Assembly (NCBI GenBank): GCA_002307295.1
Contig: DBTY01000053.1
Location: 81,084-145,083, forward strand
Direction: 5' to 3'
Source: Ignavibacteriales bacterium UBA1304
Lineage (GTDB): Bacteria > Bacteroidota > Ignavibacteria > Ignavibacteriales > Ignavibacteriaceae
DNA: 64,000 nucleotides
Shown here piece after piece: positions 16,908 through 24,653 of the stretch (the stretch's first letter is position 1; each line of letters begins with the position of its first letter). Made by a program: the position numbers and the translations under genes. Below the pieces are notes generated by a model. It ran no database searches. It saw nothing but the letters and a program-made list of their open reading frames with translations, and was not told the origin of the DNA.

Positions 16908-17957
16908 ATGGAAAATAAACGATTAAAGGTAGCAGTTTTATATAATGAATCCAATCCGGATATTTATCTCTCAAATAATATCGACCCTGAAAAGTTAGAT
17001 TTCATCCCTTATTTTGACATTCACAATATCAATCCGATTGACGAATTTAACGCCCAGCGTCAACGGCTTATTGATATGGGATACGACGCTTATTCCCTAA
17101 ATATAAAGGACGATATTTATCTTCTGTTAGATAATCTATCAAAAGAAAAACCCGACGTTATATTCAATTTTATCGAAATTTTTAACGAAGATCCAAAATT
17201 GGAAATGAATATCTGCGGTTTATTCGAGCTCCTTAATATCCCTTATACCGGAGCTTCGCCGCTGGGACTTGCAAACTGCCAAAGTAAATTTCTTGCAAAA
17301 AAAATATTGGCTTCCGTAGGCGTAAATGTTCCTAATCATTTCCTCATTACCGAAGTTCCTTTTGATATTCCTGAAGGAATTAAATTCCCAATGATAGTAA
17401 AGCCCGCTTTTGAAGACGGCAGCGTTGGCATTGAAGACGAGTCTATTGTTTACGACGAAGACGCTTTAAGAAAAAGAGTTGAATTTGTTTGTTCATACTA
17501 CGACCAGCCTGCGTTGGTTGAAGAGTATATTAACGGACGCGAATTAAACGTGGCTATACTTGGCGATAAAGAAGCGATTGTGCTCCCCGTTAGCGAAATT
17601 GATTTCAGCGCTATGCCTCCGCAATACCATAAAATTGTAAGCTATCAGGCAAAGTGGGACGCTTCAAACGAGACATATCATAAAACCATCCCTGTTTGTC
17701 CCGCTGTCCTTCCGGCAGAAGTTGAGCGGCAAATAGCAGAAATTGCAAGAAAAACTTTTGAGGTTATGGAAGTGCGGGACTATACGCGTATAGATATGCG
17801 TCTTACCGACAAAGGCGAATTGTTTGTGCTGGAAGTCAATCCCAACCCAGATTTAACAGAAGGAGTCGGTTTTATGCGCTCCGCCGCCGCGGCAGGTTAC
17901 ACTTACAACGATATACTTTCTAAAATTATTAACTACGCTCTTGCAAGAAAAAAATAA
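16908..17957 (+). CDS. ATP-grasp ligase related to D-Ala-D-Ala ligase
   Basis: The 349-residue protein contains the D-Ala-D-Ala ligase-type layout. An N-terminal Rossmann-like domain ('KVAVLYNES', 'PDVIFNFIEIF') is followed by the ATP-grasp ('NIPYTGASPLGLANCQSKFL', 'PMIVKPAFEDGSVGI', 'ALVEEYINGRELNVAI') and the metal-binding C-terminal strand 'ELFVLEVNPNPDLTEGVG'. The normal Ddl loops (such as 'Y.....Y') are poorly conserved, so it is likely a side-branch ligase joining an amino acid or small carboxylate to an amine. No mur genes are nearby. It is divergent from the C39-like peptidase gene, suggesting shared control and function. There is no strong ribosome binding site before the ATG. Confidence 0.75.
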   Translation: MENKRLKVAVLYNESNPDIYLSNNIDPEKLDFIPYFDIHNINPIDEFNAQRQRLIDMGYDAYSLNIKDDIYLLLDNLSKEKPDVIFNFIEIFNEDPKLEMNICGLFELLNIPYTGASPLGLANCQSKFLAKKILASVGVNVPNHFLITEVPFDIPEGIKFPMIVKPAFEDGSVGIEDESIVYDEDALRKRVEFVCSYYDQPALVEEYINGRELNVAILGDKEAIVLPVSEIDFSAMPPQYHKIVSYQAKWDASNETYHKTIPVCPAVLPAEVERQIAEIARKTFEVMEVRDYTRIDMRLTDKGELFVLEVNPNPDLTEGVGFMRSAAAAGYTYNDILSKIINYALARKK

Positions 17958-18070
17958 AGACTTACAGTATAGATTAACACTCTATACAAACTTATCGATA
18001 TAAATAAAATTTATTTTGCAGTGAACCTATAAAAAGACTATATTTAGGTCGTATATTTATAAGGTGCAAA

Positions 18071-18373
18071 ATGAAACTAAGCCAGGCAATTAAACCTATC
18101 AGCTTTCTAAAAGCTCATGCTTCCGAAGTAATTCGCGACGTTGCAGCTAATCAGGAAACGCTGATAATTACTCACAACGGCGAGGCGAAAGTAATTCTTC
18201 AGGACATTAAGGTTTACGAAAAGACACAGGAAAGTATTGCGCTGCTAAAAATGCTTGCGCTAAGCGGCAATGAAATAAAAAATGGTAATTACGCCTCTTT
18301 GGATAAATCGTTTGAGAATGTAAAAAAACGTATAAGTGAATTTAAACATGACCATAGCGAAATACAAAGTTAA
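18071..18373 (+). CDS. Phd/YefM-family antitoxin
   Basis: The 100-residue protein begins 'SQAIKPISFLKAHASEVIRD' and continues with 'LIITHNGEAKVILQD', the fold and sequence pattern of Phd/YefM antitoxins. The N-terminal part binds the operator and neutralises the toxin through its C-terminal tail. It has a good ribosome binding site (AAGGTG). It overlaps the start of the RelE/ParE-like gene by 26 bases, the usual antitoxin-first arrangement with translational coupling. Autoregulation is expected. Confidence 0.9.
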   Translation: MKLSQAIKPISFLKAHASEVIRDVAANQETLIITHNGEAKVILQDIKVYEKTQESIALLKMLALSGNEIKNGNYASLDKSFENVKKRISEFKHDHSEIQS

Positions 18374-18683
18374 TATCAATTCTTCAGCAGAAGATGATTT
18401 ATTTGCAATTTACCGCTTCATTTTTGTCAACGACTCCCCAGAGAAAGCGGAAAGACTATACTCGAAGCTTTACGAGAATTGTCTGTCGCTACAGGATTCT
18501 CCTTTCCGGGGCCATATTCCAAAAGAACTGTCTTTTCTTGGAATGTCTGATTTTTTAGAGATATCTTCAAAACCTTACCGCGTAATCTATAAAGTAATAG
18601 GAAATGAAATTTTTATTCATTGCATTTTAGACGGTAGACGAGATATGCAAACATTGCTACATGAAAGACTAATCCGGGGATAA
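18348..18683 (+). CDS. RelE/ParE-superfamily toxin
   Basis: The 111-residue protein shows 'INSSAEDDLFAIYRFI', 'LYENCLSLQDSPFRGHIP', 'EISSKPYRVIYKVIGNEIFI' and 'CILDGRRDMQTLL'. This is the ParE/RelE order with the basic 'PYRVIYK' strand and the 'H.R.D...LL' end. It is most like the ParE/RelE plasmid stabilisation group; whether it is a ribosome-dependent RNase or a gyrase poison is not clear. A GTG twelve bases earlier is an alternative start; the ATG was preferred. The length and core look intact, unlike the MazF partner in the next locus. Confidence 0.88.
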   Translation: MTIAKYKVNINSSAEDDLFAIYRFIFVNDSPEKAERLYSKLYENCLSLQDSPFRGHIPKELSFLGMSDFLEISSKPYRVIYKVIGNEIFIHCILDGRRDMQTLLHERLIRG

Positions 18684-18880
18684 AAAGCTTTCAATACAAT
18701 TCTTCTTCATGTTCCTGAGTTTTCTATAAAATTTGAATAAACTTAATTACGAAAACAAAGCAATAAAAATTCATCAATATTGCCTTCCAAGCGAACTTAA
18801 AGAGCTATAATTATTAATTTGCTTTTAGGAGGCAAATAGATATTTTCGTAGTATTACTAAAGGTAATACCGGAGATAATA

Positions 18881-19126
18881 ATGGCTATAACTACAAAAAT
18901 CGCGATTTCAATTGACAACAAAGTCTTGAGCAGGATAGACCAATTAGTTGGGAAAATGGTTTTCCCCAACAGAAGCAAAGCTATCCAAATTGCAGTTGAA
19001 GAAAAAATATCCAAGCTTGATAAATTACGTTTAGCGGCTGAAAGCGCAAAGCTTAATAAACTTGCAGAACAATCATTATCTGACGAAAACATAAAAGCAG
19101 ATATGTCTGAATGGCCGGAATACTAA
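18881..19126 (+). CDS. MazE-like ribbon-helix-helix antitoxin
   Basis: The 81-residue protein has an N-terminal ribbon-helix-helix unit ('KIAISIDNKVLSRIDQLV', then 'FPNRSKAIQIAVEEKI') of the CopG/MazE9 type that pairs with MazF toxins. It ends with a charged tail ('ENIKADMSEWPEY') of the kind that blocks the toxin. The ribosome binding site is GGAG. Its 3' end overlaps the start of the MazF-like frame by 16 bases, as in intact mazEF operons. Confidence 0.8.
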   Translation: MAITTKIAISIDNKVLSRIDQLVGKMVFPNRSKAIQIAVEEKISKLDKLRLAAESAKLNKLAEQSLSDENIKADMSEWPEY

Positions 19127-19269
19127 GAGGGGATATTGTTTGGGCAAATTTAGCTCCTACAATTGGAAACGAGCAAGCCGGCAAACCGGAAGGTTCTGAT
19201 AAAGTTTTATTAAACGTAGCGGTCAATTATCCAGAAGCCGTTCTTAACGCAGTATTTAATAGTAATTAA
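19111..19269 (+). pseudogene. truncated/frameshifted MazF (PemK-like) toxin
   Basis: The frame starts 'MAGILRGDIVWANLAPTIGN' and continues 'EQAGKP', a textbook MazF N-terminus ('RGDI(V/W)..(D/N)L.P..G.EQ.G'). It then leaves the family and stops at 52 residues, against about 110 in MazF. A shift into another frame just after the Gly reads 'NRKVLIKFY' and a stop, which resembles the next MazF strand 'RPVLVIS'. So the gene looks broken by a frameshift followed by loss of its 3' half. No later MazF sequence is found before the transporter gene. Only the antitoxin is expected to be functional. Confidence 0.7.
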
Positions 19270-19390
19270 TTGTAAAAACCGCTTTTTATTTTACCCAAGT
19301 CGCACCGCTTTTTCCTATTAACCGAAAATAAATAAAGTCCCGCTTACTTAGTCTTGATAAATAGGATTATAGAACCTATTTTTGGCGCTA

Positions 19391-19410
19391 AATGTTATCA
19401 TAATAACATT
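19391..19410. promoter_or_regulatory. 20-base palindrome upstream of the MFS gene, candidate operator
   Basis: AATGTTAT and ATAACATT form a perfect 8-base inverted repeat with a 4-base spacer, 34 bases before the MFS start. It is followed by TTTTTATTATC. This could be an operator for a dimeric regulator or, less likely because the stem is AT-only, a weak terminator for the preceding antitoxin transcript. Confidence 0.45.
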
Positions 19411-19443
19411 TTTATTATCAATTAGCGGAACTATTATACTCTT

Positions 19444-20604
19444 ATGAGCGAAAACAAAGCCTTATCAAAATTTCAGATCATCCTTATGGCCGTTGCGGCC
19501 GGAGCTTCTGTAGCCAATATTTATTATAACCAGCCCATTCTAAAGGAAATTGCAGCGTCTTTTAACGTGACCGAAAGCAAGGCGGGGACAATCTCTATGC
19601 TTTCGCAAATTGGTTATGGTCTGGGACTCTTTTTTATAACGCCGCTTGGCGATAAGCTTAACAAGAAAAAACTTATCATTACCCTCCTTTCTTTATTAGT
19701 AGTAACCCTTTTGCTAATGACGTTAGCGGTTAACATCCCGGAAGTCTGGGCTCTTAGCGTGCTTATTGGCGTTCTCTCGGTATCAGTACAGGTTATTTTA
19801 CCCATGGCCGCAAGCCTGGATCCAGAGAGCAGAGGGAAAACAGTGGGAGCTATTTTTTCCGGCATCTTGATCGGTATTTTAGCGGCAAGAGTGTTGAGCG
19901 GCTTTGTAGCCGAATGGTTCGGCTGGCGTTATGTTTACGGCTTTTCTGCAATCCTGATTTTGGCCATTGCATTACTGCTTCAGATTTATCTGCCAAACGT
20001 AAAGAACGAGTTCAAAGGACATTATTTTCAGCTGCTGCAATCGGCTCTACTGCAAATAAAGCGATTTTCCGTTTTACGCTCTGCATCGCTTACAGGCGGA
20101 TTATTATTTGGAGTATTTTGTTCATTCTGGACTACCCTTACATTTCATTTGAGCGGAGCCCCTTTCAACTTCCATGCGGATATAATTGGGCTCTTTGGTC
20201 TGGTGGCAATTGCAGGCGCGCTAATGGCTCCTCTGTTTGGCAAACTTGCCGACAAAGGGGATGCAAACCGTTCTCTGCTTTTAGCCGTAGCCATGGTCAT
20301 TGTAAGCCTGCTTCTTATGATAGTATGGCCATACTCCGTTACAGTATTAATTATTGCCGTATTGATGCTCGACATTGGAATACAGGCTATGCAGGTTACT
20401 AACGTCGCTATGATTTACACGTTAGACGAAACCTCCCACAGCCGTATTAATACCATTTATATGACCTCGTATTTTATAGGCGGAGCTCTTGGAACTTTTG
20501 TCGGTCTGCTTTGCTGGCAGCATGGCGGCTGGAGCTGGGTTACGACGCAAATGCTTATCTGGTCTTTATTAGCGTTAGGCATAGTTTTAAAAAGCAGAAG
20601 ATAA
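19444..20604 (+). CDS. MFS transporter, drug/metabolite efflux type
   Basis: The 386-residue protein has about twelve hydrophobic segments. 'ANIYYNQPILKEIAASF' in the first helix and loop and 'TPLGDKLNKKKLI' (motif A) between helices 2 and 3 match the MFS_1 efflux group. 'LFGKLADKGDANRSLL' is the equivalent loop in the second half. The substrate is unknown. An AraC-type regulator gene and an SDR gene follow on the same strand (gaps of 120 and 82 bases), so this may be one regulated locus. Confidence 0.88.
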   Translation: MSENKALSKFQIILMAVAAGASVANIYYNQPILKEIAASFNVTESKAGTISMLSQIGYGLGLFFITPLGDKLNKKKLIITLLSLLVVTLLLMTLAVNIPEVWALSVLIGVLSVSVQVILPMAASLDPESRGKTVGAIFSGILIGILAARVLSGFVAEWFGWRYVYGFSAILILAIALLLQIYLPNVKNEFKGHYFQLLQSALLQIKRFSVLRSASLTGGLLFGVFCSFWTTLTFHLSGAPFNFHADIIGLFGLVAIAGALMAPLFGKLADKGDANRSLLLAVAMVIVSLLLMIVWPYSVTVLIIAVLMLDIGIQAMQVTNVAMIYTLDETSHSRINTIYMTSYFIGGALGTFVGLLCWQHGGWSWVTTQMLIWSLLALGIVLKSRR

Positions 20605-20724
20605 ACAGAACATTTTGATAGCGCCGCCGCTTAAATGCGCCCAAAAAAACTAATTGCAACCAATTACCGGCTTGACTTGTTTTTATTATAATTATAAATT
20701 ATTAACAAACAACTTAGCGACATA

Positions 20725-21138
20725 ATGATACAGCGCTTACCAAAAAAAATATTTGCCCGTAAAAGTGAGATTACTGCAGAATTTCTAAATATCATAGACG
20801 CTCATTTAAATGATATTATAGCGGAACGAACGTTGGATATGTTTGAAATTAGAGACATTGCCGCAATTATGCACATCCACCCAACCCACTTGAGCAACGT
20901 AATTAAACTTACTACAGGCAAAGCTCCCTGTTATTTTTTTGAAGAAAAAATTATGGCGCATGCAAAAAACATGCTGATGGACAGTTCTAAAACAATAAGC
21001 CAGATTGCCATAACGCTAACTTACGATCCTTCTAATTTTACAAAATTTTTTAAACATTTTTCTGGATTTACGCCAAAACAATACAGAGAACAATTTTTAA
21101 ACGCTCAGTTACGCCAGACTAAAAATATTGCCGTTTAA
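20725..21138 (+). CDS. short AraC-family transcriptional regulator
   Basis: The 137-residue protein consists almost only of the AraC DNA-binding domain. A first HTH ('EIRDIAAIMHIHPTHLSNVI') and a second HTH ('TISQIAITLTYDPSNFTKFF') are followed by the closing 'HFSGFTPKQYREQF'. The N-terminal sensor domain is absent; the first 30 residues are a short helical lead. Stand-alone AraC domains of this size are common next to an SDR gene in Bacteroidota. It probably controls the adjacent MFS and/or SDR gene, which is an inference from position. Confidence 0.85.
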   Translation: MIQRLPKKIFARKSEITAEFLNIIDAHLNDIIAERTLDMFEIRDIAAIMHIHPTHLSNVIKLTTGKAPCYFFEEKIMAHAKNMLMDSSKTISQIAITLTYDPSNFTKFFKHFSGFTPKQYREQFLNAQLRQTKNIAV

Positions 21139-21220
21139 ACTGAAGCTGTCACCATAATAATTAAAAGTATTATCTCTACTTTTGTATAAGATTTTTATTA
21201 ACTAAAACAGGAACAGTGAG

Positions 21221-21979
21221 ATGAAAAATAAAATTGCTTTAGTAACCGGCGGAAGCCGCGGTCTTGGTAAAAACATGGTTTTAAGCCTTGCAAAAAAGAA
21301 CATTGACGTGATATTAACTTATAACAGTAAAAAAGAAGAAGCTCTTGAAGTAGTAAAGTTAGTTGAACAAGCCGGAAAAAAAGCAGCAGCTTTACAGCTT
21401 AATACGGCAGACACAAAAAGCTTTGACGCATTTTTTAAAACGGTTTCTTCCGTATTAAAAGATCATTTTAACGCGGATAAAATTGACTTCCTTGTAAATA
21501 ATGCAGGTATAGGACTTCATGCTTCTTTTGCCGAAACTACAGAAGAACAATTTGATTCTTTAGTGAATATCCACTTTAAGGGGGTTTACTTTTTAACTCA
21601 AAAAGCTTTAGCCTATTTAGAAGACGGCGGCGGGATTGTGAATATTTCCTCCGGACTTGCGCGTTTTTCTTTACCCGGCTCTTCTGCTTACGGCTCTCTC
21701 AAAGGAGCTGTAGAGACCCTTACTAAGTATGAGGCTAAAGAGTTAGGCGAAAGACGAATCAGAGTAAACGTAGTGGCTCCGGGAGCCATAGAAACCGACT
21801 TTGGCGGCGGAGCTGTGCGCGATAACGCCACTCTTAACGCTCAAGTTGCCTCTATCACTGCGCTTGGACGCGCCGGTCTGCCTGATGATATTGGCGGAGT
21901 TGTCGCTTTTTTGTGCACCGACGATGCGAAGTGGATTAACGCTCAGCGCATTGAAGTTTCAGGCGGAATGATGCTGTAA
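21221..21979 (+). CDS. short-chain dehydrogenase/reductase
   Basis: The 252-residue classical SDR has the NAD(P)-binding glycine motif 'LVTGGSRGLGKNMV', 'FLVNNAGIGLHASF' and the catalytic set Ser-Tyr-Lys ('GIVNISSGLARFSLPGSSAY' then 'GSLKGAVE'). 'VVAPGAIETDFGG' and the C-terminal 'VSGGMML' complete the fold. The Arg in 'GGSRG' favours NADPH. The substrate is not predictable; 3-oxoacyl-type reductases and sugar dehydrogenases share this pattern. The ribosome binding site AGGAAC is good. A shared terminator lies between this gene and the convergent regulator gene. Confidence 0.9.
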   Translation: MKNKIALVTGGSRGLGKNMVLSLAKKNIDVILTYNSKKEEALEVVKLVEQAGKKAAALQLNTADTKSFDAFFKTVSSVLKDHFNADKIDFLVNNAGIGLHASFAETTEEQFDSLVNIHFKGVYFLTQKALAYLEDGGGIVNISSGLARFSLPGSSAYGSLKGAVETLTKYEAKELGERRIRVNVVAPGAIETDFGGGAVRDNATLNAQVASITALGRAGLPDDIGGVVAFLCTDDAKWINAQRIEVSGGMML

Positions 21980-21997
21980 TTTATGGATATACTTCAT

Positions 21998-22032
21998 CTA
22001 CGCCGTTTTCTGCGATAAACAAAACGGCGTAG
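21998..22032. terminator. bidirectional hairpin between convergent genes
   Basis: CTACGCCGTTTT pairs perfectly with AAAACGGCGTAG around an 11-base loop, in the gap between the SDR gene (right-going) and the NtrC-type regulator gene (left-going). The T-tract is short on both sides, so it may work as a roadblock or stability element. Confidence 0.6.
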
Positions 22033-22065
22033 TAGTATTAATAATTGTAAAAGCTAATATGCAGG

Positions 22066-23457
22066 TTATTGTATGTTCTTTGTAACTTCTATTCCAAGCT
22101 GCTCCATGCGGTAACGCAATTTAGAGCGTGAAAGTCCAAGCACTTTTGCCGCCTTCACCTGGTTGCCGTTTGTAATGCGGAGAGTTTTTTGGATTAATGT
22201 TTTAAGAACTAAATCTATTTTAATTCCAGAAGAAGGAATTTTCAGTATAAATTCATCTTCGTTTTTTTGTTCCGCATCAGCGCCAACTGGCAAAAAGCTA
22301 AAGTTTTTAACTTTTAATTCGTCCCCTTCCAATAATAGTATAGCCCGTTCTATCACGTTTCTTAACTCGCGTATGTTTCCTTTCCATGGATACTTTTCCA
22401 AAAGCGCTATAGCTTCCGGCTCGATGCCGCGTATAGGTTTGCTAAATTTTGGAGCAAATTCCTTGATAAAAGAAAGAACCATAAATCTAATATCCTCTTT
22501 GCGCTCCCGCAGCGGAGGGACGACAATTCTGGCAACGTTAATTCTGTAAAACAAATCTTCTCTGAAATTTCCTTTCTTAACTTCTTCCTCAAGACTTTTA
22601 TTAGTTGCAGCAAGAACTCTAACGTTAACCGAAATTTCTTTTTCGCCGCCAACGCGGTAAAATTTTCTTTCCTGCAAAATTCTTAAAAGCTTAACCTGCA
22701 GATCCATCGTAAGTTCGCCAATTTCATCAAGCAATATTGTGCCGCCGTCGGCAAGTTCAAATTTGCCAAGCTTCGTCTTTTGCGAAGCTCCTGTAAATGC
22801 GCCTTTTTCGTGCCCAAACAGCTCGCTTTCAGCAAGTTCTTTTGGTATAGCGGCGCAGTTTATCTGGATAAATGCGGCTTTACTACGCGGACTTTTCTGG
22901 TGTATAAACCGCGCAAAAACTTCTTTGCCTGTTCCGCTTTCGCCTTCAATCAAAATAGTAGTATCGGAACTGCTCGCTAATTTTTCTACAGAGGCGACTA
23001 ATCTTTGTATTTTATTGCTAACGCCAAAATACTCGCGGGTAAGTTCGTCTTCATTTAACAGCAAATGGAGTTTATCAACTTCAGCCCTTAGTTTAACGTT
23101 TGCAAGGGCCTTGTTAATTACAAATTCAAGTTGCTCAATTTCCAGCGGCTTTAACAGAAAATCAAACGCTCCGGCTTTCATGGCTGCCACGGCAATTTTA
23201 ACGTCGGAGTAGCCGGTTATCATTACAACAGGAATATAATAAAAATCTTTTTGAAGCTGTTGTAGTATTTCTATGCCATTATGAGTCGTTAAATATATAT
23301 CAAGCAGTATCACGTCAGGTTGAAATTCGCGCACTGTATTAAGGGCTTCGCCGCCGTCCATGCAGGCGTCTACGTCATAGTTCATTTTTGTTAAAACGCG
23401 TTTTAGCGACATGCATACTAAATCGTCATCGTCAACAACTAATATTTTATAACTCAT
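22066..23457 (-). CDS. sigma-54-dependent NtrC-family response regulator
   Basis: The 463-residue protein has a receiver domain (about 1-120; phospho-acceptor Asp in 'PDVILLDIYL', 'MITGYSD', Lys in 'FLLKPLE') and a sigma-54 AAA+ domain. The latter has Walker A 'EGESGTGKE', the sigma-54 contact loop 'GAFTGA', Walker B 'GGTILLDEIGEL' and the sensor 'ATNKSLEEEVKKG'. The C-terminus has a Fis-type HTH ('NGNQVKAAKVLGLSRSKLRY'). It activates sigma-54 promoters by ATP-driven remodelling. It overlaps the kinase gene by 4 bases and lies directly behind the flagellar genes, so a FlgR/FleR-like role is plausible. The receiver Asp and GAFTGA are intact. Confidence 0.92.
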   Translation of the reverse strand: MSYKILVVDDDDLVCMSLKRVLTKMNYDVDACMDGGEALNTVREFQPDVILLDIYLTTHNGIEILQQLQKDFYYIPVVMITGYSDVKIAVAAMKAGAFDFLLKPLEIEQLEFVINKALANVKLRAEVDKLHLLLNEDELTREYFGVSNKIQRLVASVEKLASSSDTTILIEGESGTGKEVFARFIHQKSPRSKAAFIQINCAAIPKELAESELFGHEKGAFTGASQKTKLGKFELADGGTILLDEIGELTMDLQVKLLRILQERKFYRVGGEKEISVNVRVLAATNKSLEEEVKKGNFREDLFYRINVARIVVPPLRERKEDIRFMVLSFIKEFAPKFSKPIRGIEPEAIALLEKYPWKGNIRELRNVIERAILLLEGDELKVKNFSFLPVGADAEQKNEDEFILKIPSSGIKIDLVLKTLIQKTLRITNGNQVKAAKVLGLSRSKLRYRMEQLGIEVTKNIQ

Positions 23458-24161
23458 TCTTTCTCCGCATTAGGTGCAACAAACCTTATAAAAAACCTTG
23501 ATCCGGTTCCGTAATCGCTTTCAAAATCCAGCTTTGCGTTATATTCTTCCAAAATTGATTTACAAACGCTTAGTCCCAAACCGGTTCCGTTTTTTTTACC
23601 TGTATAAAAATCTCCGAATATTTTGTTTTTATCCTCGTCTTTAATTCCTATGCCGTTATCCTCAACCTCTAAAGTATAGATGCATTCTTTGCTTATTGTT
23701 TCGCCATAAGTTTTTACTTTAATAATTCCGTTTGAGGAGCTAGCTTCAATGGCGTTAGTAATTAAGTTCAAAATAACCTGAAGAATTTTGTTTTTATCAA
23801 AAACCAGATCGTCTAAACTATAATCGAGTTGTTTTTCTATTTTTATTTTCAGTATTTTCGCATTATTCTGCATTATAGAAACAGCAATATCTGTAATATC
23901 GTTTATCGAATTTTTTTCATTGCTGTTAGACTTACGAGAAAAACCCAACAAACTTTCAACCAGAGCCTGCATTCTATTGGCAGCTTCCAGACAGGAGTTA
24001 ACAGATTGATTTACTTCTGCCGGTAGTTCCCCTGACGATAATTTTATAAAATCAAGATTTAATTTTATTGCCGAAAGAGGATTTCTAATTTCGTGTACTA
24101 GGGTAGCCGCTAATTTACCCAATATTTGCATTTTATTGTTTTGCAGTTCTTCTTCAAACAT
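23454..24161 (-). CDS. soluble sensor histidine kinase, partner of the NtrC-type regulator
   Basis: The 235-residue kinase has no transmembrane segment and no sensor domain. A short lead runs straight into the dimerisation helix with the phospho-acceptor His in 'LVHEIRNPLSAIKLNLDF' (about 23). The ATPase domain has the N box ('LITNAIEASSSNGIIKV'), G1 ('VEDNGIGIKDED') and G2 ('GTGLGLSVCKSIL'). This cytosolic layout recalls FlgS, which senses the state of the flagellar export apparatus, but it could also sense through an unknown partner. It overlaps the regulator gene by 4 bases. Upstream is a terminator-like hairpin, so it probably has its own promoter. Confidence 0.88.
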   Translation of the reverse strand: MFEEELQNNKMQILGKLAATLVHEIRNPLSAIKLNLDFIKLSSGELPAEVNQSVNSCLEAANRMQALVESLLGFSRKSNSNEKNSINDITDIAVSIMQNNAKILKIKIEKQLDYSLDDLVFDKNKILQVILNLITNAIEASSSNGIIKVKTYGETISKECIYTLEVEDNGIGIKDEDKNKIFGDFYTGKKNGTGLGLSVCKSILEEYNAKLDFESDYGTGSRFFIRFVAPNAEKE

Positions 24162-24304
24162 TCGGGCTATCAGTTAGTTTTATCTATAGTTTATTAATTT
24201 GAATGTAATTTTACCTATTTAGTAAGAAATTAGCAATACTTATATTAATTGATTTTAAGAAATGGAGAGATTTATTTTTTTGGCAGGACGCATAGAGCGG
24301 TATC

Positions 24305-24356
24305 AAATTTATTGGGGGAATTTTTATCATATCTCTTAAAAATCCCCCCCAAATTT
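24305..24356 (-). terminator. probable terminator at the end of the flagellar operon
   Basis: A GGGGGAATTTTTA arm pairs with TAAAAATCCCCC (one bulge) in the gap between the FlgM-like gene and the kinase gene. On the minus strand it lies just past the FlgM-like stop, followed by AATAAATTTG. Confidence 0.6.
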
Positions 24357-24388
24357 CTATTTTATATCAGGATAGTTGCCTACTATTA

Positions 24389-24649
24389 TTATTCTTTACT
24401 GTTTGATACTTCTTTTATGATATTATCTGCAACTTTATCTATGACTTCATCCGAATCATAAAATTTATTTTCTATGTTTTCCTTAATACCGGATAGGTCT
24501 TTAGAGCTCACATTTTGCTGCTGAAGAATTTTGGCCTCGTTCGATATTTCTATCTTATCGCCGACTTTGCTTTCTGTTGTAGATACGGCTTTTTTCTTTG
24601 AAGTCGATGTCGTCGGTATAAAATTGCTATTTATTCTATTTATTTCCAT
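24389..24649 (-). CDS. flgM: FlgM-like anti-sigma-28 factor
   Basis: The 86-residue protein matches the FlgM layout: a disordered N-terminal half ('NSNFIPTTSTSKKKAV'), then 'DKIEISNEAKILQQQ', and a C-terminal helical part 'SGIKENIENKFYDSDEVIDK' that corresponds to the sigma-binding helices ('IK..I..G.Y..D...IA..'). FlgM holds sigma-28 inactive until it is exported through the completed hook. Sigma-28-type promoters in front of two flagellin genes in the same cluster support the call. The ribosome binding site AAGGTGA is good; the gene starts 4 bases after the FliT-like gene. The short length and family divergence leave some doubt. Confidence 0.75.
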   Translation of the reverse strand: MEINRINSNFIPTTSTSKKKAVSTTESKVGDKIEISNEAKILQQQNVSSKDLSGIKENIENKFYDSDEVIDKVADNIIKEVSNSKE

Positions 24650-24653
24650 ATCG

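Noticed and set aside
20672..20698. TTGACT ... TATAAA as a promoter for the AraC-type gene
   Set aside because: The spacing is 15 bases and several overlapping TA-rich boxes fit equally well, so the match is not informative.
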